From Gracilariopsis chorda (Eukaryota; Rhodophyta; Florideophyceae; Gracilariales; Gracilariaceae), in contig NBIV01000086.1 in NCBI GenBank assembly GCA_003194525.1, positions 124,001 through 188,000 of the forward strand: a stretch of DNA of 64,000 nt, written 5' to 3'. Numbering within the stretch: position 1 is the stretch's first letter; every line of letters begins with the position of its first letter. Both the position numbers and the translations under genes were made by a program. This document shows positions 11,417 to 22,796 of this stretch, piece by piece. The notes under the pieces were generated by a model. It searched no databases and was not told the origin of the DNA. It saw only the letters and a list, made by a program, of their open reading frames with translations.

Positions 11417-12337
11417 CTAAGACGGTTTCCAGGACAAGTCCTTGATCTCTTTGGACTTTTTCGTTGTCCTGCTGCTGTAGTACTTCTCGAACAGTTCGGG
11501 GTTCCGCTCTTCTGGAATGTTCTTGCAGTCTTTTACGCAATGTTTCTCAGGGCACTTCGCATTGAGGCATGGTTCGGTCCATTCAATGCCTTTCCACTTA
11601 TTCGATTGCTTTCTGTTCTTGGGCTTAGGACGAGGATTTGTGGATTCCCTCTGGTTCCAAACAGACACTGTTGAGGGGTTGCCTCTTTGTTGAGGCAGGT
11701 GCTTGGCCTTAGAAGGGTTGACCCGTGCCAGTGCTATTTCAGTGAGGGCAATTTCTAAGGCCATCGAAGCCACTTCTTCTTTGAAAAGTTTGATGCTACA
11801 TAATTGCTACTTACTCCAGCCTCTACGCATCATTTTGATCCGTTTGACACGTACTTCCGGTTTGTATTTGAGCGCCAGACGATCTATGAACTTCTTAGAC
11901 ATGTCTTTGCCTTTGAGGACTTCGGAAGCGTTATTCTGATCAATTGCAATGATGAAGCTTATGATAGAGTTAGATACGCTCTCTGCTGGATCTTCCTTGT
12001 TTGGTTGATATAATACCAATCGTAGTGCAGCATCGATCCTCTCAGATAGATCTTTTGGGGTCTAAGTCGAAGCATTTTCAAACCAAAGTCTTACGTTCTC
12101 CACTGTGACGTCTTCAACAGAATGAGCTCCTTCTATTTCGCCGATCATGCATAGCACGTCAAGCGTCGCAAAGCCCATGCAGTCTTTGATAGAGGCAATC
12201 GAAAGTTGTTTATATGCTGCCCTGTCGTTGTTGACATCTTCAACCTTTGCGCCGTATGCCGCATACTCGGTTTCAAACCTTATGAGCGAGTGTTGATCGA
12301 TAGTATTCAGTGAGGGTGGTTGAATAACTGGAATCAC
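11417..12337 (-). pseudogene. Gag of element A
   Basis: Homologous in layout to the better preserved Gag of the element at 47-52.6 kb: an N-terminal capsid-like part starting MIPVIQPPSLNTIDQHS (12337 leftwards), then a basic region and a zinc knuckle-like motif CLNAKCPEKHCVKDC at about 11540-11580. Gag packages the RNA. Stops near 12060 and 11805 and a break at 11780 disrupt it. Confidence 0.6.
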
Positions 12338-12413
12338 TCCCTAGTTTGCGGTTGCCCTGCCTAGTAACAGATTCGTGTTCGACCACACTTGTAATCCTTA
12401 GAACAAAATATTT

Positions 12414-12884
12414 TGTTGTCCAGTGTTGGTAGTCCGTGAAATTTACAGAGACGACAATCTACAAGAGCTTTCTGTGTGTTGACAGAAAGACAGAGGCCGG
12501 GCCTCCAGTAAAGCCGAAAAACGGATGTAGTGTAGAAAGAATAAAGCTGGACTAAGAGAAAAGTGCGCTGCAAGTCTAGCGGGCACCTTACTCGCCGTGT
12601 TCTGCGTTGTGAGTTGCCTTCCAAAAAAGTGGAAGGCCTTTTATGAGCGCCCCTGCCGAGTCGATTGTCAGCCGACCTCCGACCTCGGCAAGAACGATAG
12701 CTTCACTACCAAGCGTAGCATACGAGAAAGTGCAACCCACGCAGTTGCTGGCCACGCATTTGCTGCCCTCGCAGTTGTCAGCCGCGCATTAGCTAGCGAC
12801 GCAGTTGTTAGCTACGCACTTGCTACCTAGCGGAGAGTACTAACTACTGTATAAGGTGAGTTGATGCCTCATTTGGCTACAACA
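12414..12884 (-). repeat. Right (5') LTR of element A
   Basis: 471 bp, TGTTGTCC to CTACAACA, flanked on the right by the CTATT target duplication. It contains a set of imperfect tandem words (GCAGTTGYYNGCCNCGCAT type) at about 12740-12825. No clear tRNA primer-binding site follows it on the minus strand, which reads AAATATTTTGTTC. Confidence 0.85.
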
Positions 12885-12889
12885 CTATT

Positions 12890-13926
12890 GGTCAACCATA
12901 AATACAAATACTACTTTTGAATCTAAGAACTGGCGCAAAAAGAACCAAAATAAGAGTCATAAGAATAAGCTAGCAGACATGAACTTTCTGTTGTATACCT
13001 TTATCAACAATTTTACTCCCATTGAAGAAGATTGTCATCTATAGAAAATAGTTATCTAACATATACATATACTACACATATCTTTTTAATACTTTCATGA
13101 TTATAGCTCAGATTTTTGATTTAGGAATTCATATTTTAGACTTGCGCAAAATGAAAGAAGTTCTTAAATTATTTCATAAAATATATCAGAACAACTAGTT
13201 ATACAAACTCATTAACACAGAATCGGGTGCTATGATCATCTGAACATAGAAGGATACTATATAAATATTGTCAAAACTGCAATAGAAAACTTAACAAGAA
13301 AGACGAATTTATCAAATTTCCATATAACGCAAACAGCAGGAAATCTTGCTGTGGGCTTCCCGTATTTGTAAATGAAGGTGTATACTATTTCAAACAAAAC
13401 ATAAAAGAAAACAAATACTAAAACAGATCAGCCCAAAAATATACAAGTATATAAAAGAACCCACAAAAAAATGGAAGAAAAACGTCACAAAAAAAGAGAA
13501 ACAGTTGTAACACCATTGCTCCTGGCTGGCACAAGTGCTCAGGGCAATAGCAGGGCCGAGAATGACATATAGAAAGAATACCCTTTAAGACTGAGTGAGA
13601 ATTGTTTATACTGTTATGGAATAGATGTCACAGATAGTTCTAGAAAGGGTTGATCATTAACCTCTAGAGGCCCATTATACTTCTATATAAAGTCGGGTCT
13701 AGTCGCCGCCTTGGCAACTCGACTCAACTTGTCTCGAGTCTTTTCTCCTTCTCTAGCCTTTAGCAGTACTAACTCAGCTCAGCGTAAGCGCAGAACCTTG
13801 AAGTCCGAGGATAAAGTAGTCTATACTACAAACTATATATCATACATCATGTACTACAAATAACTCAAATAACCAAAAAAATATAAACTGAATTTTAAAT
13901 TACAAAGCACATCGGCAGAGCTCCAG
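12890..13926. other. AT-rich intergenic DNA
   Basis: No gene recognised. A TATATAAAG word at 13684-13692 followed by a CT-rich stretch resembles a core promoter or LTR start on the plus strand, but no ORF follows it. Confidence 0.4.
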
Positions 13927-14346
13927 TTATAACGACTGCAGATTTCCGAAAGAAGAGTTATTGCACGAAGGTATAGAATGCGTTGTCTTCTCATTTAAGT
14001 ATTTCGTAGTAGAATGGTGGGTGTTGCTTTGAGAAATATGGCTATCTTTTTCTTTTGAAAGTGCTGGTTGTACTAGACTTTTTATGTGTTGTTGTTCAGT
14101 TTGTTTTTCATGGCGTTTTTGGTAACGGAGCTTGCGGTCAGATAGAGATGGCGATGGGGTTGGGCTACGGTTTGATGGTGCCATAACCTGAGGCAGAAGT
14201 GTCGGAAGCCTTGGTCCCATCTCCTCAGCGCTGGGCAGTCGGAGCCGAGGGTTTCGTTCAAGGCTCTCGCTGCTCGGCTGCTCTAGGCAGCGCTTGCGGC
14301 TGACACGGTAGTTTGGCGTCTCAAAGATCACTAGAAGATGAATCAC
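13927..14346 (-). CDS. Hypothetical basic, Ser/Pro-rich ORF
   Basis: About 139 codons open on the minus strand, rich in Ser, Pro, Lys and Gln (APSNRSPTPSPSLSDRK), with no recognised domain. The only in-frame start near the upstream end is GTG; no early ATG exists. A splice-acceptor-like CTTCTAG lies at its upstream edge, so it could be a last exon. It may equally be chance. Confidence 0.25.
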   Translation of the reverse strand: MIHLLVIFETPNYRVSRKRCLEQPSSESLERNPRLRLPSAEEMGPRLPTLLPQVMAPSNRSPTPSPSLSDRKLRYQKRHEKQTEQQHIKSLVQPALSKEKDSHISQSNTHHSTTKYLNEKTTHSIPSCNNSSFGNLQSL

Positions 14347-15275
14347 ACATATACAGTTAATAATAACATAGAGCTCACTCCAAAAGTGAAGTTTCTTCTA
14401 GTTCGGTATGTACTGAATGTTTTTATCGACAGTTCGTCGGCCCAGGTTCTGATAAAAACAGTAAGTATCCAGTGCGAGCCATCATCCTCTCTTTTATAAT
14501 CTCCACTACAAGAAGCATTGCAATTTTAATAATAACAAGGGATCTTCCGCAAGCCCATACGAGCTAAGGAACAATGAATTTTTCTAGTGTCTCCACTTGG
14601 CGTTTCCGCATTTGGAAGCAAATTCTTCAGACTTCCATATAATTAATTAGAAATGCTATTATTAGCGTTAGACGTCTGGTACTCAACTCAGAGAGATTAA
14701 ACGTGACTCAGAGAGTGATAGAAAACAGACGACAACGGATCTGACGATAAACTACGAACCTCGACTTCGCCGTTAGCATTTGTTTAAAACTGGGTCTCTT
14801 CTTTAATCCAATTTTGGTTTTGGACAGGAGAGCAAAAGGAGCTGACTTCGGGTTTAGCAAACTCATATCTTTTATGAGTCACGCGGCAAATACGACTAAC
14901 AGAACTGTTAAACATTGGTTATTCTAACATTAAATAAGGCATATAACACAGAGACAACTTCACGAATATTATATGAGATTTTATCTAGGACTTTTGAAAA
15001 TACCTACTACTGGTTTTGTTCTATCTTTTCATCCCACCATTCTACAACATAAAATTTCGATCGATGCGAGACGATACAAGGAATAGGTTAAGCAATATTT
15101 TGAAATCATTTATGAAAGCTTCATTCGTGCGCAGCAGGCACCTAGCGAATGAGAGACGGGAACACACTGCCAAGCATGCCAGACACTCTAGCGTCAACAG
15201 CTGGCCAGTGAAACTGCGTCGAAAATGTGCTCACCAACAACAAATCCTGCAGTATGGGTACCGTTGGTATTTCTT
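14347..15275. other. No gene recognised
   Basis: Only short ORFs without recognisable products; nothing repetitive noted. Confidence 0.45.
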
Positions 15276-16085
15276 TTACGTGCAGATCCTAGTAATACCG
15301 CGATCGGCGCATCTGCTTCCTTCGTAATAGCTCTCAGCAAGAGGTCTGTTGTTCGCTTGAATATCAAGTCCACATTGGTTGATGCATTGCCTGGTTGCTG
15401 CGATGACAGTATTCCGATTGGTCGATTTGATATCCGAATCAAGGTTCTTCTCTGCCGCAAGGCATCGACTCGAAATCGTTCCGCGTCGAACGTGTCCGGC
15501 CTCTCTGTCTGCCAAGTACCTGAATAGGCTTCTGTATCCACGGTTGAGCACTTCGTTTCTCCAGAAGCAGAACAGCTCCCAAGTGCCCATGCGCTTCATT
15601 CCCTCTAAAACAGCAGCCATCTTGGGGTTGTCTTCAATGAAATCCTTGAATGCGTCAATGTGGGGAGTATTGTGGCAATAGCGAGTAAGGATCCAATTTA
15701 CAGTCTCGGTGGGAGAATCTTATTCTATCACATAGCGGCGGCCGTCGCACCAGATCGTAAATGAGCAAAAGAAGTCATCTCTCTCGATTTTGTCAACTCC
15801 CCGGGCAGTACAGGCCAGATAGAGCTGCCAAGAGAGTAGCGGCCAGAATGATAGATTTGGATGAAATAACCATGTTGGAGAGTTGTTGAGACGATTTTGG
15901 AAGAGATCCCGTGCCAGTTTGAACTGTGTACGGTGAATGCTGAGGTCGTTGAGAATAGCAGTTGGATACGAGGCGAGGAGCTTGTCGGGTCCGATGGCGT
16001 AAAGGAAGTCCTCTTTTACAGGGAGTTGAAGAGATGGTCTGAAGCTCGAGGTGCAACTGATTACCAGGTACAGTAGCGCTGTCAT
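15276..16085 (-). pseudogene. Unidentified gene interrupted by one in-frame stop
   Basis: From an ATG at 16085 a single minus-strand frame runs 270 codons to a stop at 15276, broken only by TAA at 15720-15722 after DGRRYVIE. Downstream of that stop the frame resumes with ETVNWILTRYCHNTPHIDAF and continues to the end without further damage, so the halves belong together. The N-terminus (MTALLYLVISCTSS) is hydrophobic and could be a signal peptide. The protein is rich in Trp, Phe, Arg and Cys. I do not recognise the family. It may be a recent pseudogene, a sequencing error or a readthrough case. Confidence 0.5.
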
Positions 16086-17255
16086 TGCATATTCTGGTCG
16101 AAATGCACCTTCTGTGTGCTCTTGTCAACAACAGAGGTATTGCTGCGAGTGCGCTGTGTGTGTCTTCATGAGCTCCATGTGCGGCCGCATACCCATTGCT
16201 TCAAGCTTCTCTCCGGGCAAGAGTGTTGCCATGGACGTGGTGACGTCGACACATTCCAGAAATAGAAAACAAAAGAATACTCATCTTATTCATATCGGCC
16301 TTTAGCAATGATACAAAACGCGACGCAAGTCCAACAAACCGAGGTTGCGAAGCCTACTTATCTATTCTGTTCTTCCGAAATCAAATGAGTCTCGCATCAT
16401 CATCTTTGGCGAGGGGTGGCAAAAAGGTGGGAAAAGAAAGTGGGGAGCATCATGAATTGTGTGTATCTAGTTGACGAAGCAGGTGTCTCAGACAGAAGCA
16501 ACGTGTATCACTCGGAGGTTCGAAACGATGTGAAAGGCTTGGACTAACATGGTTACATCCAACAATTGCCGTAAGGGTCTATTTTCGGTTTGGGGGGAAT
16601 CATAGCTCGAAGTGTTCATTGATCTTTTCATGTGTTGATAAGAGCAGTGGAGCAAAAGAGGATCTGTACGTTACAATATGGGAACATACAAGGGTAGTGC
16701 ATTGATAAAGTGTAGTGTGCTGTGCCTTCTCAGCAAAGTGAACGTTGGTACAAGTTCATTGTGGGGTAAGATACCGTTGTACCGTACAGACCGTCTCGAG
16801 AGAACGTGCGTCGGGAGGTTTAGCAATCTACCCTGGGTATGATATGTAGATGTATTTGGTAAGCTTAGAAATGTGTTGACTTTGGTTCACCAAAGATGGT
16901 TCTTTGATAGATGCAATCACAGCCTTTTCTCACATAAAACGGGGCATCGTCCAGGCGCAGCGATGAAAGATCTCGTGACGTGCACTATCTTAATAGAGAT
17001 TAAATCTATGTTCACCTCTCATGAATGTGTTTCTTTGAACACATTTATGAGACGGGAAGAAATTCAGGGGGCTCACAGTGCCAGTGAGCTGCAGGCGCGC
17101 AAATTGCTTTGGACACAGATTCACAGACAGTTAGTTTTCTCATGTTTTCTCGAAGAATGTACGCTTGAGGCGGTGCGTGTTGTATTTTTTCAATAGCGTT
17201 TCCTAATCGTTTATTTGTCACGGAAAATGTTGCGAGCTAAGGAGCCATGTTAAGA
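16086..17255. other. No gene recognised
   Basis: Mixed-composition DNA with a plus-strand ORF at 16873-17196 that shows no recognisable domain. Confidence 0.4.
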
Positions 17256-20061
17256 CTACACTGTAGCCATGAAACGTCTGCGAAGAAACACCGCACGCCT
17301 GGGCTGTAAACCAATGGGCGGAGGCGCTTTTCCCAGATGCGTTAGGAGAAACTGTTTCCAAAAGCTTCGGGCACCGACTCGAGGCAGCATGGGAGCGGTT
17401 TCCTTGCGCTTGAGACTTGCGCTCGCGTTCCGGGGAGCATACCATGTGGTAACGAGGGTTACTTCTGGGGTGGGTGCAAGCGTGCTTGAGCTGAGTGGTG
17501 AATACGCGGCGATGCGTTGTGTTCCGCTGCGACAGCTACCAACGGCATTCGTTGAGAGTCGGACGACAGCAGGGGGCTGTAATGTGTTGGAGATGAATTG
17601 TTGTTGCGCAGGTTTATTTGCGGCTGTTGGGAAGGATTGGTGGAGGAGGGTTACGCGGCTGGAACTGTACGGTGTTGGTGGTGGTGTGGTTGCTGTTAAA
17701 GGAGGCGTTGCTGAAAAAGGCGCGATATACTGTATCATGTAGGTTAGTTAGGCTGTTATATATTACTTGGACAGCACTGCTGTGCGCACGAGGTGCTTTT
17801 ATTCGGGTAGACGCAGCCGTAGCGGCAGCCTTCGGCTGCGTCTATATCGCACCGTTGGTAACATACAGTACACCAAGTGACTGACTGAGCAGCTTTTGCT
17901 TTGAATGATTGTGTGCTTTTGGAGCGTTTGTGATTGCCCGTGCTGTGCGTGCACCTTGTCCGTCGCGCATGCCCCGCATCGCCGCTTTTCTTCCGTCACT
18001 CCACCGGCGCTGATATGGACACCCTTTCTGGCCACACATCGGGCAACAGTGCGGTAAACGCGTTATATCGAACAACTCGCGCAAATTACCGCTCACTGGA
18101 AGCCACAAACTGCTATCTCGCGCGCTGCTCGGGCCCACCTTCGCGCTCGTTCGTGGATACAGCTTATATCTACTGTACGAAACCACAGAGAGCTGCGCGT
18201 GCAGTGAATTTGAGTTGAGTTATCGCTCCTCATGACAGCCAGTGGTCACGAATAAACAGCCCTTTTCTCTGCGCAGTGCGCACCGATTCGACTCGCGCCG
18301 TACGGCTGCTGACTGGCCGCTGTGCCACTTGTGCGCACGGTAATAAGGGCGGGGCGGCAGCAATGGCTTGCGCAGCTCGTTTTATGGCTGCGAATGAGCT
18401 CAACAATGTGCGCTGGACGCCCATTTTCTTTCTTCTTTTTCGCGCTCACCGCATGCAACCGCGGCGCTCCCGCGGAACGGCTGTCTGCGCCGAGTCAATG
18501 ATTACACGATGTAAGTTAAAACAGATTCACGTTGCGGCATGAGCGATGGGCGGCGTCCCATAAACCACAGCCATCGCCATGCTTCGCGTCTTTGAGACGC
18601 GCCCATCGGTGGAAGACAGTACTTTGAGCAGCACGCGTCACAACCAGTTGGACACACAAATTCGAAGTTTGCGCTGTGCACTTTTTTTTCTATCGCGTCT
18701 CTTTTTCTTTGTCAGCGAGCTTTATTCATGCCTCTGTACACGGCGTCGCCAGCAACTTGGTGTACCGATATTCTATCTCATGCTTTTCAACAGCCTAGTC
18801 GAATCAATCCAGTGCTACACAATTACCCTGTGTACCCCCCCCCCCCCCCTGTTTCTTATTGCTTGGCTGTGGCCCGTGTTGCATCGCTCGTAGACCTTAC
18901 AAAGCCACCACTAATTTTGCTACGCTCCAGCTGTTTGAGCAAACGACAGCAGCACTCTCAAGAAAAAACAATCCAACGCGCATCGGTGAACAGCACCAAA
19001 CAGCTCAAAGCTTACGTCATCACCGCCATCTCCTACAACACAGCGGCACAGCTCCCTATCAACGCGCACTTGCAGCGCCGCGCTACGTATCCGCCAACAG
19101 CATTATGCTAAACGAGCCACAAACGCATCACTTTGTAAAAGCGTCTTCTCATTCCGTACGGGGCGCGGAAGGTGCCGAATGAAAGCTTGTCTCCATTAAG
19201 TGACGTGGAATCGTCTGTCAACCGTCCATCCCCCCACTCGCTTATCGTGCATTGCTGAGATTCACAGCTGCTTTTATTGCTCAACGTGCATGTTGCACCA
19301 CTTGCCACCTCCGGTCCCGAACCACACGGCTCCCTGTTTGAGCTTTTTTTTTTCTTTTCTTTTTCGGCGCGTCTCGTCTCTGATTTGCTTACTGTCAGAG
19401 CTTTGCCGACGTTGCCTTGCTACCTCAGTGTGCCATTGCGTTTGTTACCCTAAGGGTACACGCTTTTTGATGTGGCCGCAGTCGATGCCCCTTTTTGCTT
19501 TGTTGAACGATGTCTTGTTCCCAAGGGGTCACCACGGCGTCCTGAGCTGCTTTTCGTACCTCTTCGTATCTCCCGAGCGTTGACCTCGCTTTCGCTGAGA
19601 TCGAGCACGCAATCGTTTTCTTCGTTTTCTCACACACCTCCCCACCATGTGATGCCGCACGTGCTTCCCCTCGCCTGCTCCATGTGTGTGCAAACGCCCC
19701 TCTCACACCGACCCTGCCGACCCGCGCTCACGTTTTTGTACTTTTGCACTGCTAAGCCCACAAGTGGTGCAAGCCATAAAATCTGGTGCACAAAAGCAAG
19801 CAACCACTTTGTCCTCGCCTCTTAACATCCGCACCTTCAAATCGCACACCACGGCGAATTAGTAGTGTAATCGCAACCAGCCTAAGTTTTTACCAGTATC
19901 TTACGGTACTGGCGGCACTAGATATGTTCTTAGGGAATATATCAAGTTTGCTTTATTGCACGTCCCAGCTCAACAGTGCTAGTGTCAAAGATATAGATAT
20001 ACCCGTAACCATATCCATGTCTTTCCTGTTTGCTTACATTATGACAGTACCATGTACACAT
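17256..20061. other. Ambiguous ORF-rich region without a recognised gene
   Basis: GC-richer DNA with overlapping ORFs on both strands. At 17256-17742 both strands are open for about 160 codons and neither shows a domain. A minus-strand ORF (17842-18186) contains a Cys-rich motif CCPMCGQKGC that could bind zinc. A run of 16 C residues lies at about 18835-18850. I cannot choose a coding strand. Confidence 0.3.
17808..17844. repeat. Hairpin, 12 bp perfect arms
   Basis: TAGACGCAGCCG at 17808-17819 and its exact reverse complement at 17833-17844 enclose 13 bases. A GC-rich stem like this could form in RNA or DNA; no flanking gene gives it a role. Confidence 0.65.
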
Positions 20062-21015
20062 TTAGATACTGCCTCCATCACCTCCAGCCCCGCCATTTCC
20101 ACCGACCACGATACCACCCGTAACCACACCATCTCCTCCATCCCCACCATCGCCACCTCCCAGAAGGCCTAGACCACCATCACCACCATCTCCGCCGTTT
20201 CCTCCATCAGCGATGAGGGCTTCCAAGTCTCCGTCACCGCCGTCACCACCATCACCTCCCACACCAACGAGGGCATCTCCTCCATCACCACCGTCCCCTC
20301 CATTAGCACCAGTGATATCACCTCCCACGCCAAGTCCATCACCGGCATCACCACCATCTCCGCCATCTCCAAAAATCCCGGCGACACCGCCGTCACCTCC
20401 ATCCCCTCCGTCACCTCCTTCTCCCACTCCAGCGACGATGAGTCCATCACCACCTTCACCACCCTCGCCACCGTCCCCGAGAAGCACTCCACCATCTCCA
20501 CCATCTCCACCATCCCCTCCAGTGCCGCCGGCAGCAAGCAGACCAGCAACAGCTCCATTACCGCCATCACCTCCGTCTCCTCCGTCGCCAATACCCAGAA
20601 TCAATCCTCCATCACCACCGGAGCCACCGTCTCCTCCGTCCCCACCGAGGGCAAGAATGCCGCCAAGTGCGACACCCTCACCTCCATCGCCACCATCTCC
20701 ACCATCACCAATGACGATAGCGTCACCGCCATCCCCGCCGTCGCCTCCGACGCCTCCAATTCCGGCGATTAGGCCTGCAACAAGACCATCTCCACCGTCT
20801 CCACCGCTTCCACCTCCGAAGAGCCCGGCGCCGCCGTTACCGGCGACGCCGCCGTTTCCGCCGATGGCAATAAGTCCAGAGGCCTCTCCGTCTCCGCCGT
20901 CGCCTCCATCGCCGCCCACGAACGGCGGCAGCACTTCACGCAGCTTGTGCGGGACGACGACTGCGGCGTTGGACGCCGCAGCAAGCGACAGAATCACAGC
21001 GATAGCGAACTTCAT
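20062..21015 (-). CDS. Secreted Gly/Asp-rich repeat protein
   Basis: An intact 317-residue protein. The N-terminus MKFAIAVILSLAAASNAAV is a textbook signal peptide (Lys, hydrophobic core, small residues at the cleavage site). A short spacer, VVVPHKLREVLPPFV, follows. The rest is a repeat of GGDGG units (GGDGGDGGD, GGNGGAGGD) separated by hydrophobic patches such as ALIAD, GLIVAG and ILALGG every 10-20 residues. I chose the ATG at 21015 because the frame is open further upstream but only this Met starts a signal peptide and it lies 170 bases from a TATA box. A role in the cell wall or extracellular matrix, or in cation binding through the Asp residues, is inference. I know no named family for it. 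The opposite strand reads as SPPSPP repeats but lacks a signal peptide. Confidence 0.8.
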   Translation of the reverse strand: MKFAIAVILSLAAASNAAVVVPHKLREVLPPFVGGDGGDGGDGEASGLIAIGGNGGVAGNGGAGLFGGGSGGDGGDGLVAGLIAGIGGVGGDGGDGGDAIVIGDGGDGGDGGEGVALGGILALGGDGGDGGSGGDGGLILGIGDGGDGGDGGNGAVAGLLAAGGTGGDGGDGGDGGVLLGDGGEGGEGGDGLIVAGVGEGGDGGDGGDGGVAGIFGDGGDGGDAGDGLGVGGDITGANGGDGGDGGDALVGVGGDGGDGGDGDLEALIADGGNGGDGGDGGLGLLGGGDGGDGGDGVVTGGIVVGGNGGAGGDGGSI

Positions 21016-21184
21016 GGTATCAGCGAGGACAGATGTAGCGATTTCAGAGTGCAGTCCTTTTGTGTGGCAGTGCAGCAGCAGGCGCCAAGCAAGATATAAG
21101 GTTACAAGAGTGTGTTTGAGGTCGGAAAGAGCAGACTGGCGATATAACGAATCGCTATCACCTCGCTGCAGCGCGATGGTGCGC

Positions 21185-21192
21185 CTTTTATA
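21185..21192 (-). promoter_or_regulatory. TATA box of the Gly/Asp-rich protein gene
   Basis: TATAAAAG on the minus strand, 170 bases upstream of the ATG at 21015. That leaves room for a start site near 21160 and a leader of about 145 bases. Confidence 0.6.
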
Positions 21193-22055
21193 GCGGATGA
21201 GGTGGCGCGCAGCGCGAGCTGGCATTGACGCATCGCGCAGAAAGCGCGGAGCGCAGGCGGCTGCTTTGGAGGCGGCGCGGAATTCTCGCGGTGTAAACGG
21301 CGCGCGCGCGAAGCATCTTTGCGGCAACAATAAAAGCGCACGCGCCTCTTTGAAGCGCGGCGCGCGTGAATTTGCGTCGCGTCGGCAGTTTGGCCGCGCG
21401 CGCATGTCCTTTTCGCCGGCGCCGTCTCCTCCCGTGGCCGAGCGGCTGGAGATTTGGTAGCGAAGGTACCAAAGGTACCCGCAGCAGCCGCGAGCTGTCA
21501 GCGCGTTTGAACAGCACGCAAGCTGCGACGCTGTACCGGCGCCAACTTGAAGTCGCGGCGCGCAGATGGCACCGCACCCGCTCATGAACCGCCTGCCTCT
21601 CTGGTTACAACTGTGCTCTACTCCAAACGCACCCGAAACCAACAATTTACACCTTCTCGCATCGCAGCGCGCTTCTCAGATTTACACCCGCGCCGTTTCT
21701 CCGCCGCAGCATCGCCGCCGTGTGCGTCGTCCACCTTTACGAACGCACAACCAGAACCTCAAAAAGCACGCGTGAACAAAACGCAACGATAAAAGCCCCT
21801 GCTAAGTTACACAGCAGCACGTGAAATTTGCCACTGCTACAGAGTGCCGTGCCGCCACAGCGCCCGCCCAACCGTTACGCTTCCCTTCCTCTCCCACCGT
21901 GCCCTCCGCGCGCAACACAACGTGCCCAATCCGTCCCCCGAGCACTCGTCCACCCGTTTAAACCCCAAACAGCGCAACCCCCCCCCCCCCAAAGTTTCTT
22001 CGCACCGCCTCTGCTTTCTGTTGGCGCCGCTCGCCGCAAGAAAGCGCCCACAAAA
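21193..22055. other. GC-rich spacer, no gene recognised
   Basis: Rich in GCGCGC words. A TGGCCGAGCGG at 21436-21446 resembles a pol III A box but has no matching B box. A C run lies at about 21979-21988. Confidence 0.4.
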
Positions 22056-22796
22056 TCAGCACCCGTAGCTTACACAACGCAGCCCTCGCAGCCCGTCCTC
22101 CCGGCTCGCCACGAGCAGCACAAAGTGCGTGTGCCCCACGCGAATGAGCGAACATGCGCCGAATTTGGCACGCCGTTCTACAAAGCTTCCCCTGTCCGCA
22201 GCTGCGCTATCTGCCGTCCGCCACAGCCCCGCGCCCCCCGCGCTGCAGCCGAACCCGCGGCGCGCGTGTTCCCTCAGCTCGGCCGCGATTTGTCTCGCCT
22301 TCACGCGCCGCGTATCGTCGCTTTGCAGCGCGTGGCTCATCCACACGTACGACGTGCCCACCTCCAGTTCATCCAGCGCGCTCACGTCGCACGAGCTCAT
22401 CACGTGCACGTTCATCAATTCGCACACCTCGAACAGCGCGTCGGACCACTGTAGAGGCCAGTGGCCGTCCATTTCTCTGCTCGCGTTCACGCTTCTGAAC
22501 ACCGCTTTGGACGCCCTCACACTGTGAACCTTCACTGCTCGCGCCGTATCTTCTGGCCCATCTGTACTGCGCTTGGTGCTGTCACTCGCCGAATCGTCGC
22601 TTCGCGCAGCGTTGCGTTCTCGCGTCTCGCTCGATTCGAGCAATTCGCCCATCACTCTGTCCTGCACGCTCTTGGGTATCTTCACTTTTCGAATTCGCCT
22701 CACTGACTTGTTTCTCGCAGTAAAACACGCAAACGGAATGCACGCGCCACTGTTCAGCATAGGCGCAACCACGCTCCTCTTTATTAAAGGAATCAT
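22056..22796 (-). CDS. Hypothetical protein, about 246 aa
   Basis: Open from ATG at 22796 (MIPLIKRSVV); the frame extends five codons upstream only to a GTG. The composition looks protein-like: a basic N-terminal half with KSVRRIRKVKIPKSVQ, a Ser/Asp/Arg-rich linker, then a compact part with HWPLQWSDALFEVCELMNVH and SYVWMSHALQSDDTRRVKAR. The opposite strand is also open (21828-22454) but is Pro/Arg/Ala-rich low complexity. I do not recognise a domain, so the product stays unknown. Confidence 0.45.
   Translation of the reverse strand: MIPLIKRSVVAPMLNSGACIPFACFTARNKSVRRIRKVKIPKSVQDRVMGELLESSETRERNAARSDDSASDSTKRSTDGPEDTARAVKVHSVRASKAVFRSVNASREMDGHWPLQWSDALFEVCELMNVHVMSSCDVSALDELEVGTSYVWMSHALQSDDTRRVKARQIAAELREHARRGFGCSAGGAGLWRTADSAAADRGSFVERRAKFGACSLIRVGHTHFVLLVASREDGLRGLRCVSYGC

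Larger units (their letters stand above)
6973..12889 (-). mobile_element. Ty3/gypsy chromodomain LTR retrotransposon A
   Basis: A complete but inactive element on the minus strand. CTATT at 6973-6977 and 12885-12889 is the 5 bp target-site duplication. Between them lie LTRs beginning TGTTGTCC and ending CTACAACA. Gag, protease, RT, RNase H, integrase and a C-terminal chromodomain follow in gypsy order from right to left. All reading frames carry stops or shifts and the LTRs differ at many places, so the insertion is old. Without the secondary insertion in the left LTR it measures about 5.5 kb, the same size as the two nested elements at 43.7-54.7 kb. Confidence 0.88.

Noticed and set aside
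20213-21193. Long plus-strand ORF rich in SPPSPP, like an extensin
   Set aside because: Antisense shadow of the Gly/Asp-rich gene: no signal peptide, no TATA box, while the minus strand has both.
21436-21500. tRNA-like A box TGGCCGAGCGG
   Set aside because: No B box (GGTTCGANNCC) within range and no cloverleaf can be drawn.
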